Shown here: positions 8,201 through 14,509 of the stretch, piece by piece | Layout of the letters: every line of letters starts with the position of its first letter | Numbering within the stretch: the stretch's first letter is position 1 | From: Gallionellaceae bacterium | GTDB taxonomy: Bacteria; Pseudomonadota; Gammaproteobacteria; Burkholderiales; Gallionellaceae | Reading direction: 5' to 3' | Length of the DNA: 18,955 bases | Assembly (NCBI GenBank): GCA_003445795.1 | Contig: DMCN01000085.1 | Location: 247 to 19,201 of the forward strand | Notes under the pieces: generated by a model | Seen by the model: the letters and a program-made list of their open reading frames with translations, nothing else | What the model was told of the DNA's origin: nothing | Database searches by the model: none | Made by a program: the position numbers and the translations under genes

Positions 8201-8293
8201 ATTGTATTTCTGGATGGAGAAATTGCTCTCGTCCGCCACGTAGATGCCGTCCTCCGCCACACTCATCGCGACGGGTTTGCCGGACTTGGGCAA
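5225..8293 (-). CDS. C-terminal part of the interrupted gene: NHL propeller, FN3 domains, transglutaminase-like domain, TPRs
   Basis: Numbering is from the full-length start at 8962. NHL repeats continue to about residue 578 (for example DPTAIAVSASGMVFVADRSNRNVQIF). Two fibronectin-III-like domains follow (about 584-671 and 675-763; RIYRSKNEKEGF and RIYQKEGDNYT are matching strands). Next is a beta-sandwich-like stretch (771-883). A transglutaminase-like domain has candidate catalytic Cys976 in GDCDDLVAFY, His1002 in VPGHMFMMF and an acidic partner Glu1036 in LWIPVETT. At least three TPR units occupy about 1118-1243 (AHLQMGIILAKAGDRKEAMKYFDKV and repeats). The architecture suggests a cell-surface or periplasmic protein that binds partners through propeller, FN3 and TPR modules; it may act on isopeptide bonds or may be a catalytically altered protease-like fold. 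Substrate unknown. TTG 8293 is only a possible restart; the open frame extends to the TAG at 8414. Confidence 0.75.
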   Translation of the reverse strand: MPKSGKPVAMSVAEDGIYVADESNFSIQKYNFDASLAYSFGSKGEGKAQFSSLSGVAVDKAQQVYVGDSKKALVNAFVVEAGKALEPLPRAVGRASVKWLENIPAEAEQLAWDGKETFYAVSKDKKSLQVIRKGAVTGSIKPADMQLSAVTVDKTGAIWVLDSQGRRGAKLDEAGKVLISFGSGGSGAGQFRDPTAIAVSASGMVFVADRSNRNVQIFRGDGVFLNALNGENAGKLSAPVSMAFDQRNNLYILDESRKTVLAYSSGGQSLGEFGKNKEGASLLSSPVALVAANDEVLVVDNNQVKVFSPKGQLLRSFGSKGSGIGGLNEPVAIAYGGGSNLLVSDRGNKRIQSLAVLYKPEAPQQLAAQGKVHSIELQWAQATSPFIKQYRIYRSKNEKEGFVQVGSNAANQFVDTELDAEVRYYYRVGSETHFGYEGATSAVVSGIPAKFVPPALAAIQVETTPWQVKMSWAAADAKYFGAYRIYQKEGDNYTRIGEVAQPEFIKDALIPETKYTYYVATFSSDGTESEKVAVEATTQVFNRPPLEIDVVQLRDVFSNSYKIYERDGIGRIKLTNNTNKSMERLKVTFQLKDFMDFPTEAKLDKLLPGQSEEVALKAVFNNSILTLTEDSSVQALIEASYFENGKRITFNKNPTVNVYDKHRLTWDERGRFATFVTPKDTPLINLGRSVATQFKETKDEAQLAAALFDMLGVYGMTYIQDPSNPYQVSSGKVNTVDYIQFPRETLERKSGDCDDLVAFYSSALESMGINTRVVEVPGHMFMMFSTNIAADDDGYTMDNMYVIHEDQLWIPVETTLVGNAFIKAWEKGVAAYYKWKDKGLTILDVHAEWETYKPASLPAATTKQSEISRAEIEKKFPSDHMSVLKISSQTKTRRYLNTIKKNPSDVDAHLQMGIILAKAGDRKEAMKYFDKVLSLEPKNAAAMNNRGNIFMIEDKHVDAQKAYLAATQITPKDAHVWVNLARAYKATNDVKKAKAAFVKAQGLDPSVKEAHRALALELLNAL

Positions 8294-8413
8294 CGCCCGC
8301 AGGTAGACGCCATTCGATGTATAGACTTTGATCGTCTTATTGTCGTCATCCAGAACGTAGATGCGACCTTCGGTGTCCAGCGCGATATCCGCAGGCTCGC
8401 CCAGTTTGAATTC

Positions 8414-8962
8414 CTATTCGGCGCCCGCCGCACCGCTCAATGGCAGCGTGGTCAGAAAGACCCCGTTGATGCCGAACAGCTGTATCCGCTCGTTGCCGCT
8501 ATCCGCGACATACACGACGCCGTCATGGACGGCGATACCGCGCGGCTCATCAAGCACGGAATCACCCAGGAAACCGCTGGCCTTGCTGCCGAAACTGCCC
8601 AGGTACTTGCCGCCGGACAAGGCGTACATGACGACCTGTTCTGTTCCGCTATCCACCACATAGATAGTTTCGCCGGACACGGCTGCCGCCTCGGGATGCT
8701 TGAGCAACTCCATGGCACCGCTCTTCGATGCCAGCGTCATAACCGATTTGCCTTCCTTGTCCACGACCTCGACCGAACCATCCTGTTTGGCGATGAACAG
8801 GTTGCCAGCTCCCACCCCCAGCAATTTGAGCATCTTGGCCGAGGCGATCTCGCTGCGGAAATCCGCCTTGGAGAATCCGTTAGTAGCACTCATACCGGCA
8901 TCCGCCGCGCTGACGCCCGAAGAAAGAAGTAAAAGTGCAATCACGATGAATATGTTTCGCAT
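8414..8962 (-). CDS. N-terminal part of the interrupted gene: signal peptide and NHL repeats
   Basis: This part has 182 residues before the TAG. Residues 1-19 form a signal peptide (MRNIFIVIALLLLSSGVSA, cleavage near SA/AD). At least two to three NHL-type beta-propeller repeats follow, with the pattern P-x-G-I-A-V-x-D-G-V-V-Y-V-A-D-S-G-N-E-R-I-Q-L-F. If TAG is always read as stop, only a short secreted propeller fragment is made. The ATG at 8962 is chosen because it starts the signal peptide. The only nearby purine-rich stretch, AGGGA, is unusually close to it, so initiation may be weak or depend on the cyclase gene upstream. Confidence 0.7.
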   Translation of the reverse strand: MRNIFIVIALLLLSSGVSAADAGMSATNGFSKADFRSEIASAKMLKLLGVGAGNLFIAKQDGSVEVVDKEGKSVMTLASKSGAMELLKHPEAAAVSGETIYVVDSGTEQVVMYALSGGKYLGSFGSKASGFLGDSVLDEPRGIAVHDGVVYVADSGNERIQLFGINGVFLTTLPLSGAAGAE

Positions 8963-8994
8963 GTCCCTGACCCATTCCGAATGGTGGATTATTC

Positions 8995-9017
8995 CGGCCC
9001 GGGGTGAACCCCGGCCG
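8995..9017 (-). other. GC-rich hairpin between the cyclase and NHL genes
   Basis: On the minus strand CGGCCGGGG pairs with CCCCGGGCCG around TTCA, with one bulged G. It lies in the 73-bp gap, about 33 bp before the ATG of the large gene. No T-run follows, so it is more likely an mRNA processing, stability or polarity element than a full terminator. Confidence 0.5.
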
Positions 9018-9035
9018 TTTGTTATCTGCAGATCC

Positions 9036-11078
9036 CTACTTTTCTGCCCGGTTGAACACACCATCCCAACCCTCCGGTGGCGGGGTCTGGATGAAGTATT
9101 CGCAACGCTCTATGTATATTTTACTGGGTTTGTCCCCGGGAACGATATCCAGAATCGACTTAAAAGCGGCGTGCGCCTTTTCCCACAACCGGGCCCGGTA
9201 CATCGCCAGCGCAGCCTCGAAGCTGTGTGCGGTCGCATCATCCAGCATGGACAAGCCTTCCAGCGGCTCATAGATTGTAACGGGTAATTGTTTGCCAACC
9301 ACGCGTATCTTGTCCAGCTCTCTATATCGGCAAATCTCGCGGGTTCTTTTATAGGTATCTTCACCCACCAGATAAGCCACACCGTAATATTTCGCCGTTC
9401 CCTCCAGCCGGGCGGCCTGGTTCACCGTATCGCCGATGACGGTGTATTCCATCTTTTTACCCGCCAGCCCCACGTTACCCGCCACCACTTCGCCCGACTG
9501 CACGCCGCCGCGAATGGTGAACGGCTCCAGCCCTTCCGCTAGCCATTGCGCACGCAACTCGCCCATGCGCGCATTGATCGCCTTGATGCAATCGATGGCC
9601 AGCTTGGCATGGTCGGGTTGTGCCAGTGGCGCGCCCCAGTAAGCCATGATGCCGTCGCCGATGAACTTGTCGATCGTGCCGTCATGCTGTTCGATCACCT
9701 GCACCATAGCTCCCAGATAGCCGTTGAGCCGCGACACCACTTCCTGCGGCGGATGCGACTCGCTGAAAGTAGTGAAGCCCTTGATGTCGGTGAACAGCAC
9801 AGTGACTTCCTTGTTGTCGCCGCCGATCTTGGCCGCATCCGGATCCTTCTCCAGCCGGGCGACCAGCTTGGGCGACAGGTAGCTCGAGAACATCGAGCGC
9901 ATCTCGCGCGCGTCGCGTTCCAGCACCAGATAACGGAAGCCGCCGCCGACCAGCACCGCCGCGATCGCCGACATGGCCGGATAGATCATGTTGATCCATT
10001 GCCCGGCATCGAACATGTAATAGGTGAACCAGATATAGCCGGCCAGCAGGACCGCCGTGGCCGGGATCGCACCATAAAGGCGCAGACGGGTCGTCAGAAA
10101 GAACGCTAGCGCACCCATCACCACGATGAAAACCATGTCGATCAAGGCTTCCAAACCACCCTGACGGATGTAGCGGCCGCTGATGATGTTGTCGGCCACC
10201 GTGGCGTGCAGCTCCACCCCCGGCGAGTTCTTGTGGAATGGCGTGACGCGCATGTCGTAGATACCCAGCGCCGTCGCTCCGACGAACAGTATCTTGCCTT
10301 TCAACTCGTCGGCGGGAACGCGGCCTTCGACCACATCGATGAACGAGTGATACGGGTATGCCCCCGGACCGCCCACATAGTTGATCCACATTCGGTATTC
10401 GTCGTCCACGGGAATGCGGCGCTCGCCCAATCCAATCTCGTAATCACCCGGAACGATGTCTTTTTCGTCCAGCGCCAGCCTAGCGCCCATCAACCCCAGG
10501 GACGGGATCTGCTGACCGTCTTTTGCGAGCAACAGTGGGATACGGCGGATCACACCGTCGTCGTCCGGCATCTGGTTGATATGGCCGATGCCGATCGCAC
10601 CGCGCTCGATCTCCGGCAGGCTGCGGGTGACGGTCGTCACCCTTCCTTCATTGTCAAAGTTGAAAGCGACTGCCAACACCACATTACCCGCCCGCTTTGT
10701 CGCTGCGGCAAACAGACGGTCGTTCGTTGCGTTTTCGCGTTCCGGGAAGAAGACGTCGAACATCACCGCCTTGGCTTTGACCGCAGCCAGCTTGTCGATC
10801 AGCCGGGCATAGTTGTCACGACTCCATGGATAGCGCCCGAGTGCGGCGATACTTTTTTCGTCGATGGTGATGATGGCGATGTTCGGGTCGGGCGTGACCG
10901 GACCGCGCATGACCTTGAAGCGAAGGTCGTAGGTCTTCTCCTCGAACGCTTCGAGAAAGGAATTCTGGGTGTAGTAGAGGAACAGGACGCTAAAGATGGA
11001 CAGCGTGGCAAGAAACATGGAAAGCGCAGTCGTATTTCCGCGCAACAGCAACTTTTTCCAAAATGGCATAGTGGCCAT
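9036..11078 (-). CDS. CHASE2-domain transmembrane class III adenylate cyclase
   Basis: The product is 680 residues and would make cAMP from ATP under control of a periplasmic sensor. Layout: TM1 (about 19-36), CHASE2 sensor (about 42-300, with FDVFFPERE and the VGATALGIYDMRVTPF block), three further TM helices (about 310-330, 335-357 and 363-384), and the cyclase domain (about 420-600). All six catalytic positions are present: metal ligands Asp431 (FTDIKGF) and Asp475 (GDG), adenine-selecting Lys471 and Thr546, and transition-state Asn553 and Arg557 in VNQAAR. The Lys/Thr pair indicates class IIIb adenylate rather than guanylate cyclase. A short helical C-terminus ends in PPPEGWDGVF. The start has GGGGAG at good spacing. 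It heads the three-gene group; no clear promoter was seen between it and the tRNA-Phe terminator, so read-through or a non-standard promoter is possible. Confidence 0.95.
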   Translation of the reverse strand: MATMPFWKKLLLRGNTTALSMFLATLSIFSVLFLYYTQNSFLEAFEEKTYDLRFKVMRGPVTPDPNIAIITIDEKSIAALGRYPWSRDNYARLIDKLAAVKAKAVMFDVFFPERENATNDRLFAAATKRAGNVVLAVAFNFDNEGRVTTVTRSLPEIERGAIGIGHINQMPDDDGVIRRIPLLLAKDGQQIPSLGLMGARLALDEKDIVPGDYEIGLGERRIPVDDEYRMWINYVGGPGAYPYHSFIDVVEGRVPADELKGKILFVGATALGIYDMRVTPFHKNSPGVELHATVADNIISGRYIRQGGLEALIDMVFIVVMGALAFFLTTRLRLYGAIPATAVLLAGYIWFTYYMFDAGQWINMIYPAMSAIAAVLVGGGFRYLVLERDAREMRSMFSSYLSPKLVARLEKDPDAAKIGGDNKEVTVLFTDIKGFTTFSESHPPQEVVSRLNGYLGAMVQVIEQHDGTIDKFIGDGIMAYWGAPLAQPDHAKLAIDCIKAINARMGELRAQWLAEGLEPFTIRGGVQSGEVVAGNVGLAGKKMEYTVIGDTVNQAARLEGTAKYYGVAYLVGEDTYKRTREICRYRELDKIRVVGKQLPVTIYEPLEGLSMLDDATAHSFEAALAMYRARLWEKAHAAFKSILDIVPGDKPSKIYIERCEYFIQTPPPEGWDGVFNRAEK

Positions 11079-11165
11079 GTTTGTTCTCCCCGATACAGAC
11101 TGAAGCTGCCCCCTTGCGCTCCATTTGCTGCAATGATGCCATAGCTGGATAAATCGAGGCTGAAA

Positions 11166-11196
11166 ATGAAAAAGGCCTGCATCTCTGCAAGCCTTT
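11166..11196 (-). terminator. Rho-independent terminator of tRNA-Phe
   Basis: On the minus strand AAAGGCTTGCA (11196-11186) pairs over 11 bp, with one G-T wobble, with TGCAGGCCTTT (11181-11171) around a GAGA tetraloop. The stem runs into a T-run (11173-11169). It starts 7 bp beyond the CCA end of the tRNA. Confidence 0.9.
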
Positions 11197-11202
11197 CCTG
11201 AT

Positions 11203-11278
11203 TGGTGGCTCGGGACGGAATCGAACCATCGACACGCGGATTTTCAATCCGCTGCTCTACCAACTGAGCTACCGAGCC
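11203..11278 (-). tRNA. tRNA-Phe (anticodon GAA)
   Basis: This is a 76-nt cloverleaf. The acceptor stem GGCTCGG pairs with CCGAGCC, followed by discriminator A and an encoded CCA. The D-arm is AGCTCAGTTGGTAGAGC. The anticodon stem-loop GCGGATTGAAAATCCGC reads GAA, and the T-arm contains GGTTCGATTCC. It is transcribed leftward from a promoter at 11324-11352 and followed by a strong terminator. Confidence 0.98.
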
Positions 11279-11323
11279 GTTTTTGCGCCCATCCCGAGAG
11301 GGAGGGGTAAAACGAAGGCGCGC

Positions 11324-11352
11324 ATTGTAGCGGCAAGCCGCATTGCGGGCAA
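11324..11352 (-). promoter_or_regulatory. Sigma-70 promoter of tRNA-Phe
   Basis: On the minus strand TTGCCC (11352-11347) and TACAAT (11329-11324) are separated by exactly 17 bp. The bases after the -10 (GCGCGCC) form a GC-rich discriminator, typical of stable-RNA promoters under stringent control. The predicted leader before the tRNA is about 38 nt. The -35 begins 3 bp after the groEL terminator T-run. Confidence 0.75.
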
Positions 11353-11354
11353 TA

Positions 11355-11387
11355 TAAAAAACAAACCCCGCACCAGGCGGGGTTTGT
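11355..11387 (-). terminator. Rho-independent terminator of groES-groEL
   Basis: On the minus strand ACAAACCCCGC (11387-11377) pairs perfectly over 11 bp with GCGGGGTTTGT (11371-11361) around a 5-base loop and runs into TTTTT. It lies 28 bp past the groEL stop codon. Confidence 0.93.
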
Positions 11388-11415
11388 CAGCTGCAACCAA
11401 TGCCTTGGAGGCAAA

Positions 11416-13062
11416 TTACATCATGCCGCCCATACCACCCATACCGCCCATATCCCCGCCGCCCATACCGCCGGCCGGCTTGTCTTCAGGCAATTCGGCA
11501 ACCATGCAAGCGGTCGTCAGCATCAGACCGGCAATGGAGGCTGCATTTTGCAGTGCGACGCGAGTTACCTTGGTCGGATCGACCACGCCCATGACCAGCA
11601 TGTCGCCATACTCGCCGGAGGCTGCGTTGTAACCGTAGCTGCCCTTGCCTTCCAATACCTTGTTCACCACCACGCTGGGCTCGTCGCCCGCGTTCATGGT
11701 GATTGCGCGGATTGGCGATTCCATCGCGCGCAGCACGATGGTGATACCGGCGTCCTGGTCGTGGTTCACGCCCTTGAGACCGGCAACCGCCGCCTTGGCA
11801 CGCAGCAACGCTACGCCGCCTCCGGGCACGATGCCTTCTTCAACAGCAGCACGGGTAGCGTGCAATGCATCTTCCACGCGCGCTTTCTTTTCCTTCATTT
11901 CGACTTCGGTCGCAGCACCAACCTTGATCACTGCCACGCCGCCGGACAGCTTGGCCAGACGCTCTTGCAGCTTTTCCTTGTCGTAGTCGCTGGTGGAATC
12001 TTCGGCCAGCTTCTTGATCTCGCCCACGCGACCCAGGATCGCTTCATGCTTGCCTGCGCCGTCGATGATGGTGGTGTTTTCCTTGCCCACTTCGATGCGC
12101 TTGGCTTGGCCCATTTCTGCCAGCGTGGCTTTTTCCAGGGTCAGGCCGACTTCTTCAGCGATCACGGTGCCGCCGGTCAGGACGGCGATGTCTTCCAGCA
12201 TGGCCTTGCGACGATCACCGAAGCCGGGCGCCTTGACTGCAACAGTCTTCAGGATGCCGCGAATGTTGTTCACGACCAGAGTAGCCAGCGCTTCGCCGTC
12301 CACATCTTCGGCGACGATCAGCAGCGGGCGACCGGCCTTGGCGACTTGTTCCAGCAGGGGCAGCAGGTCGCGGATGTTGGAAATCTTCTTGTCGTGCAAC
12401 AAGATGAAGGGGTTCTCCATCGCCGCGATTTGCTTGTCGGCATTGTTGATGAAGTAAGGCGACAGGTAACCGCGATCGAATTGCATACCTTCCACGATGT
12501 CCAGCTCATCTTCCAGACCTTGGCCATCTTCAATAGTGATGACGCCTTCCTTGCCGACCTTCTCCATCGCAGCAGCGATCTTCTCGCCGATCACGGTGTC
12601 GGAGTTGGCGGAGATGCTGCCTACTTGCGCGATTTCCTTGGTGGTGGTGCAGGGCTTGGAGATCTTCTTCAGTTCGGCCACAGCGGCGATAACAGCCTGG
12701 TCGATACCGCGCTTCAGGTCCATCGGGTTCATGCCGGCGGCAACGAACTTCATGCCTTCCTGAACGATGGATTGAGCCAGCACGGTTGCGGTGGTGGTTC
12801 CGTCACCGGCCACGTCGGATGTCTTGGAAGCAACTTCCTTGACCATTTGCGCGCCCATGTTCTCGAACTTGTCCTTCAGTTCGATTTCCTTGGCGACGGA
12901 TACGCCGTCCTTAGTGATGGTGGGGGAACCGTAGGAACGGTCCAACACTACGTTACGGCCTTTAGGGCCCAGGGTTACTTTGACCGCATCGGCCAGAATG
13001 TTGACACCCACGACCATCTTGGCACGTGCTGCATCATGGAATTTCACGTCTTTAGCTGCCAT
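11416..13062 (-). CDS. groEL: 60-kDa chaperonin GroEL
   Basis: GroEL forms the double heptameric ring that folds proteins with ATP and GroES. The 548-residue product starts MAAKDVKFHDAARAKMVVGV and carries the nucleotide-binding LGPKGRNVVLDRSYGSPTIT and GDGTTTATVLA segments. The C-terminus is the flexible Gly-Gly-Met tail (GGMGGGDMGGMGGMGGMM). Length and tail match the main proteobacterial GroEL. The start codon has AGGAG 8 bp upstream. It follows groES by 56 bp and shares its promoter and CIRCE operator; terminator at 11355-11387. No second copy is in the window. Confidence 0.99.
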   Translation of the reverse strand: MAAKDVKFHDAARAKMVVGVNILADAVKVTLGPKGRNVVLDRSYGSPTITKDGVSVAKEIELKDKFENMGAQMVKEVASKTSDVAGDGTTTATVLAQSIVQEGMKFVAAGMNPMDLKRGIDQAVIAAVAELKKISKPCTTTKEIAQVGSISANSDTVIGEKIAAAMEKVGKEGVITIEDGQGLEDELDIVEGMQFDRGYLSPYFINNADKQIAAMENPFILLHDKKISNIRDLLPLLEQVAKAGRPLLIVAEDVDGEALATLVVNNIRGILKTVAVKAPGFGDRRKAMLEDIAVLTGGTVIAEEVGLTLEKATLAEMGQAKRIEVGKENTTIIDGAGKHEAILGRVGEIKKLAEDSTSDYDKEKLQERLAKLSGGVAVIKVGAATEVEMKEKKARVEDALHATRAAVEEGIVPGGGVALLRAKAAVAGLKGVNHDQDAGITIVLRAMESPIRAITMNAGDEPSVVVNKVLEGKGSYGYNAASGEYGDMLVMGVVDPTKVTRVALQNAASIAGLMLTTACMVAELPEDKPAGGMGGGDMGGMGGMGGMM

Positions 13063-13097
13063 GTTTATTTCTCCTGAATTTTGTTTGGAACGGAAAG

Positions 13098-13120
13098 AAT
13101 TTTTCGCCCGGCGAAAAATT
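13098..13120 (-). other. Hairpin at the groES stop codon, in the groES-groEL spacer
   Basis: AATTTTTCGCC and GGCGAAAAATT form an almost perfect inverted repeat with a single central C, giving about a 10-bp stem with a 3-base loop. The groES stop TAA lies partly inside the stem. Placement suggests an mRNA processing or stability element between the two cistrons. It lacks the extended GC stem and following T-run of a full terminator. Confidence 0.55.
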
Positions 13121-13409
13121 ACTTCTCGACTACGCCAATGATGTCGTCTTCACGCATGGTCAGCAGTTCCTGACCGTCGATCTTGAAGGCTTGACCGGAA
13201 TATTTGCCGAACAGAACGCGGTCACCGACCTTTACGTTCATAGGTAGCAGCTTGCCGTCGTCACCGACTTTGCCGTTGCCAATGGCAACGATCTCGCCCT
13301 GGTCAGGCTTTTCGGTAGCGGCATCGGGAATGATGATTCCGGATGCTGTTTTGGTTTCTGCTTCCAAACGCTTGACAATGACGCGGTCGCTCAAGGGACG
13401 AATCTTCAT
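13119..13409 (-). CDS. groES: 10-kDa co-chaperonin GroES
   Basis: GroES is the heptameric lid of the GroEL folding chamber. The 96-residue product has the N-terminal MKIRPLSDRVIVKRLE, the GroEL-binding mobile loop TKTASGIIIPDAA (about residues 20-32), and the C-terminal LLTMREDDIIGVVE. It is full length. The start has TAGGAG at normal spacing. It is the first gene of groES-groEL. The upstream region (13458-13513) carries sigma-70 and sigma-32 type promoter elements and an HrcA operator. Confidence 0.99.
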   Translation of the reverse strand: MKIRPLSDRVIVKRLEAETKTASGIIIPDAATEKPDQGEIVAIGNGKVGDDGKLLPMNVKVGDRVLFGKYSGQAFKIDGQELLTMREDDIIGVVEK

Positions 13410-13457
13410 GCTTATTCTCCTAAATTCAGTGAGTTGACTAATTGCGGAAGCGGAGGG

Positions 13458-13484
13458 TTAGCACTCTCCGCCTGCGACTGCTAA
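13458..13484 (-). promoter_or_regulatory. CIRCE element, predicted HrcA operator
   Basis: TTAGCACTC, 9 bases, then GACTGCTAA. The CIRCE consensus is TTAGCACTC-N9-GAGTGCTAA, so the left arm is perfect and the right arm has one change (G to C at its third base). It covers the predicted groES transcription start just downstream of the -10, where HrcA would block initiation. hrcA itself is not in the window. Confidence 0.88.
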
Positions 13485-13513
13485 TGATAGGGGCTACACC
13501 CTGCTATTTCAAG
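13484..13513 (-). promoter_or_regulatory. groES promoter: overlapping sigma-70 and sigma-32 elements
   Basis: On the minus strand CTTGAAA (13513-13507) is an exact heat-shock sigma-32 -35, followed after 13 bp by CCCCTATC (13493-13486), close to the CCCCATNT -10. The same TTGAAA, at 17 bp from TATCAT (13489-13484), also forms a good sigma-70 promoter (5/6 at each box). Both would start transcription within the CIRCE element. Confidence 0.8.
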
Positions 13514-13543
13514 GGTGACGTGATATTTCTTCGGGACGGCCTT

Positions 13544-14440
13544 TCAGCCGAAAAGGGCTTTCAGCGCTTCTTCCAGCTTGGGGAAAAGAATAGGTTGGCC
13601 CGCTGCCAGCATCCGCCTCGGCAACACGCGCTGCCCTTCCAGCAGCAGGCTGGCGGATTCGCCCAGGCTCAGTTTCAGCAAAGACGCCGGCACCACGAAC
13701 GCCGCCGGGCGATGCAAGACGGCGGCGAGCACCGCCGTGAATTCCTTGTTGGTGACAGGCGCGGACGCCGTCATGTTGTAGGCACCCCGCATCTGCTCGT
13801 CGCGCAGCAGACGCGACACCATCGCGACGTAATCATCGATATGGATCCAGCTCATCCACTGCCGCCCGTCGCCGAGGCGGGTGCCCATTCCCATTTTGAA
13901 GGGCAGAGCCATGCGGGCGAGCAAGCCGCCATCCGTGCTCAGTATCAGGCCGGTACGCAGCAGGCACACACGCACGCCGTATCGCTCTGCGGCATTGGCG
14001 GTCGCCTCCCAGTCCACGCACAGTTGCGCGGGAAAGTCAGCACCTGCTCCGGAGTCCTCGCCAAGCTCCTCATCACCGCGCCCGCCGTAATAGCCGATAG
14101 CCGAACCGCTCAACAGCACGGCCGGTTTGTGTTCAGCGGCGGCAATGCGGCGCACCAACTCTTCAGTCAACGCGATCCGGCTTACCCGCAACACCTGCTT
14201 GCGCGACTCCGTCCAGCGCGCATCGACGATGGGTTCGCCAGCCAGGTTGATCACGGCATCGAATGCCATGTCGGGTTTCCAGTCGGACAATGTCGCCAGC
14301 GCATGCACCCCGACGCCGCATTTTTCCGGGACCGAAGCGACATTTCGGCTGAACACAGTCAATTCATGCCCTTCAGCCAGCAGTGTCTTGCACAGATGCC
14401 GGCCGATCAATCCTGTCCCGCCAGTGATCAAGATACGCAT
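13544..14440 (-). CDS. TIGR01777-family NAD(P)-binding epimerase-like protein (YfcH-like)
   Basis: This is a 298-residue extended short-chain dehydrogenase. The N-terminal Rossmann motif GGTGLIG is at 7-13, and the INLAGEPIVDARWTESRKQ segment (about 65-83) is characteristic of the TIGR01777 family. A C-terminal domain of the DUF1731 type follows (QRVLPRRMLAAGQPILFPKLEEAL). Length matches E. coli YfcH. The catalytic SGSAIGYYGGRG segment holds the family Tyr. The substrate of this family is not established; a nucleotide-sugar epimerase role is only inferred. ATG at 14440 has GGGAGG 5 bp upstream. It is divergent from bioA, with a 69-bp gap. Its end lies only about 30 bp before the groES -35, with no clear terminator, so its transcript may run into groES. 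Confidence 0.9.
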   Translation of the reverse strand: MRILITGGTGLIGRHLCKTLLAEGHELTVFSRNVASVPEKCGVGVHALATLSDWKPDMAFDAVINLAGEPIVDARWTESRKQVLRVSRIALTEELVRRIAAAEHKPAVLLSGSAIGYYGGRGDEELGEDSGAGADFPAQLCVDWEATANAAERYGVRVCLLRTGLILSTDGGLLARMALPFKMGMGTRLGDGRQWMSWIHIDDYVAMVSRLLRDEQMRGAYNMTASAPVTNKEFTAVLAAVLHRPAAFVVPASLLKLSLGESASLLLEGQRVLPRRMLAAGQPILFPKLEEALKALFG

Positions 14441-14509
14441 GACTGCCTCCCGAAAATGAATATAGACACAGGTATCTTACTCTTCGCAAAGTCCGTTATG
14501 ATTCCGCGC

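Larger units (their letters stand above)
5225..8962 (-). pseudogene. Large secreted NHL-FN3-transglutaminase-TPR gene interrupted by one in-frame TAG
   Basis: From ATG 8962 to the stop at 5225 one reading frame runs 1245 codons with a single internal stop, TAG at 8416-8414 (codon 183). Reading through gives ...GAAGAE-(TAG)-EFKLGEPADIALD..., exactly the linker and first strand of an NHL repeat, so one ancestral gene is evident. The frame is kept, which points to a point substitution (for example CAG or GAG to TAG), an assembly error, or suppression. The downstream part has no signal peptide, and no Shine-Dalgarno was found before its possible restarts (TTG 8293, ATG 8266). The gene sits 73 bp after the adenylate cyclase and 49 bp before the small TPR gene, all leftward. 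Whether it is functional cannot be decided from the sequence alone. Confidence 0.85.

Noticed and set aside
11203..11278. tRNA-Phe as the attachment site of an integrated island carrying the cyclase operon
   Set aside because: I found no second copy of the tRNA 3' end, no integrase, and no composition change across 4780-11078.
11548..13077. 509-codon open frame opposite groEL
   Set aside because: It is a shadow of GroEL codon use on the other strand: low-complexity His/Gly/Asp composition and no recognisable domain. The same applies to long frames opposite the NHL gene (6308-7489), bioA (14522-15841) and dacB (15931-16761).
13442..14509. Open frame extending bioA upstream by 356 codons
   Set aside because: It lies antisense to the epimerase-like gene and the groES promoter, has no BioA or other recognisable sequence, and BioA homology begins at about 14510.
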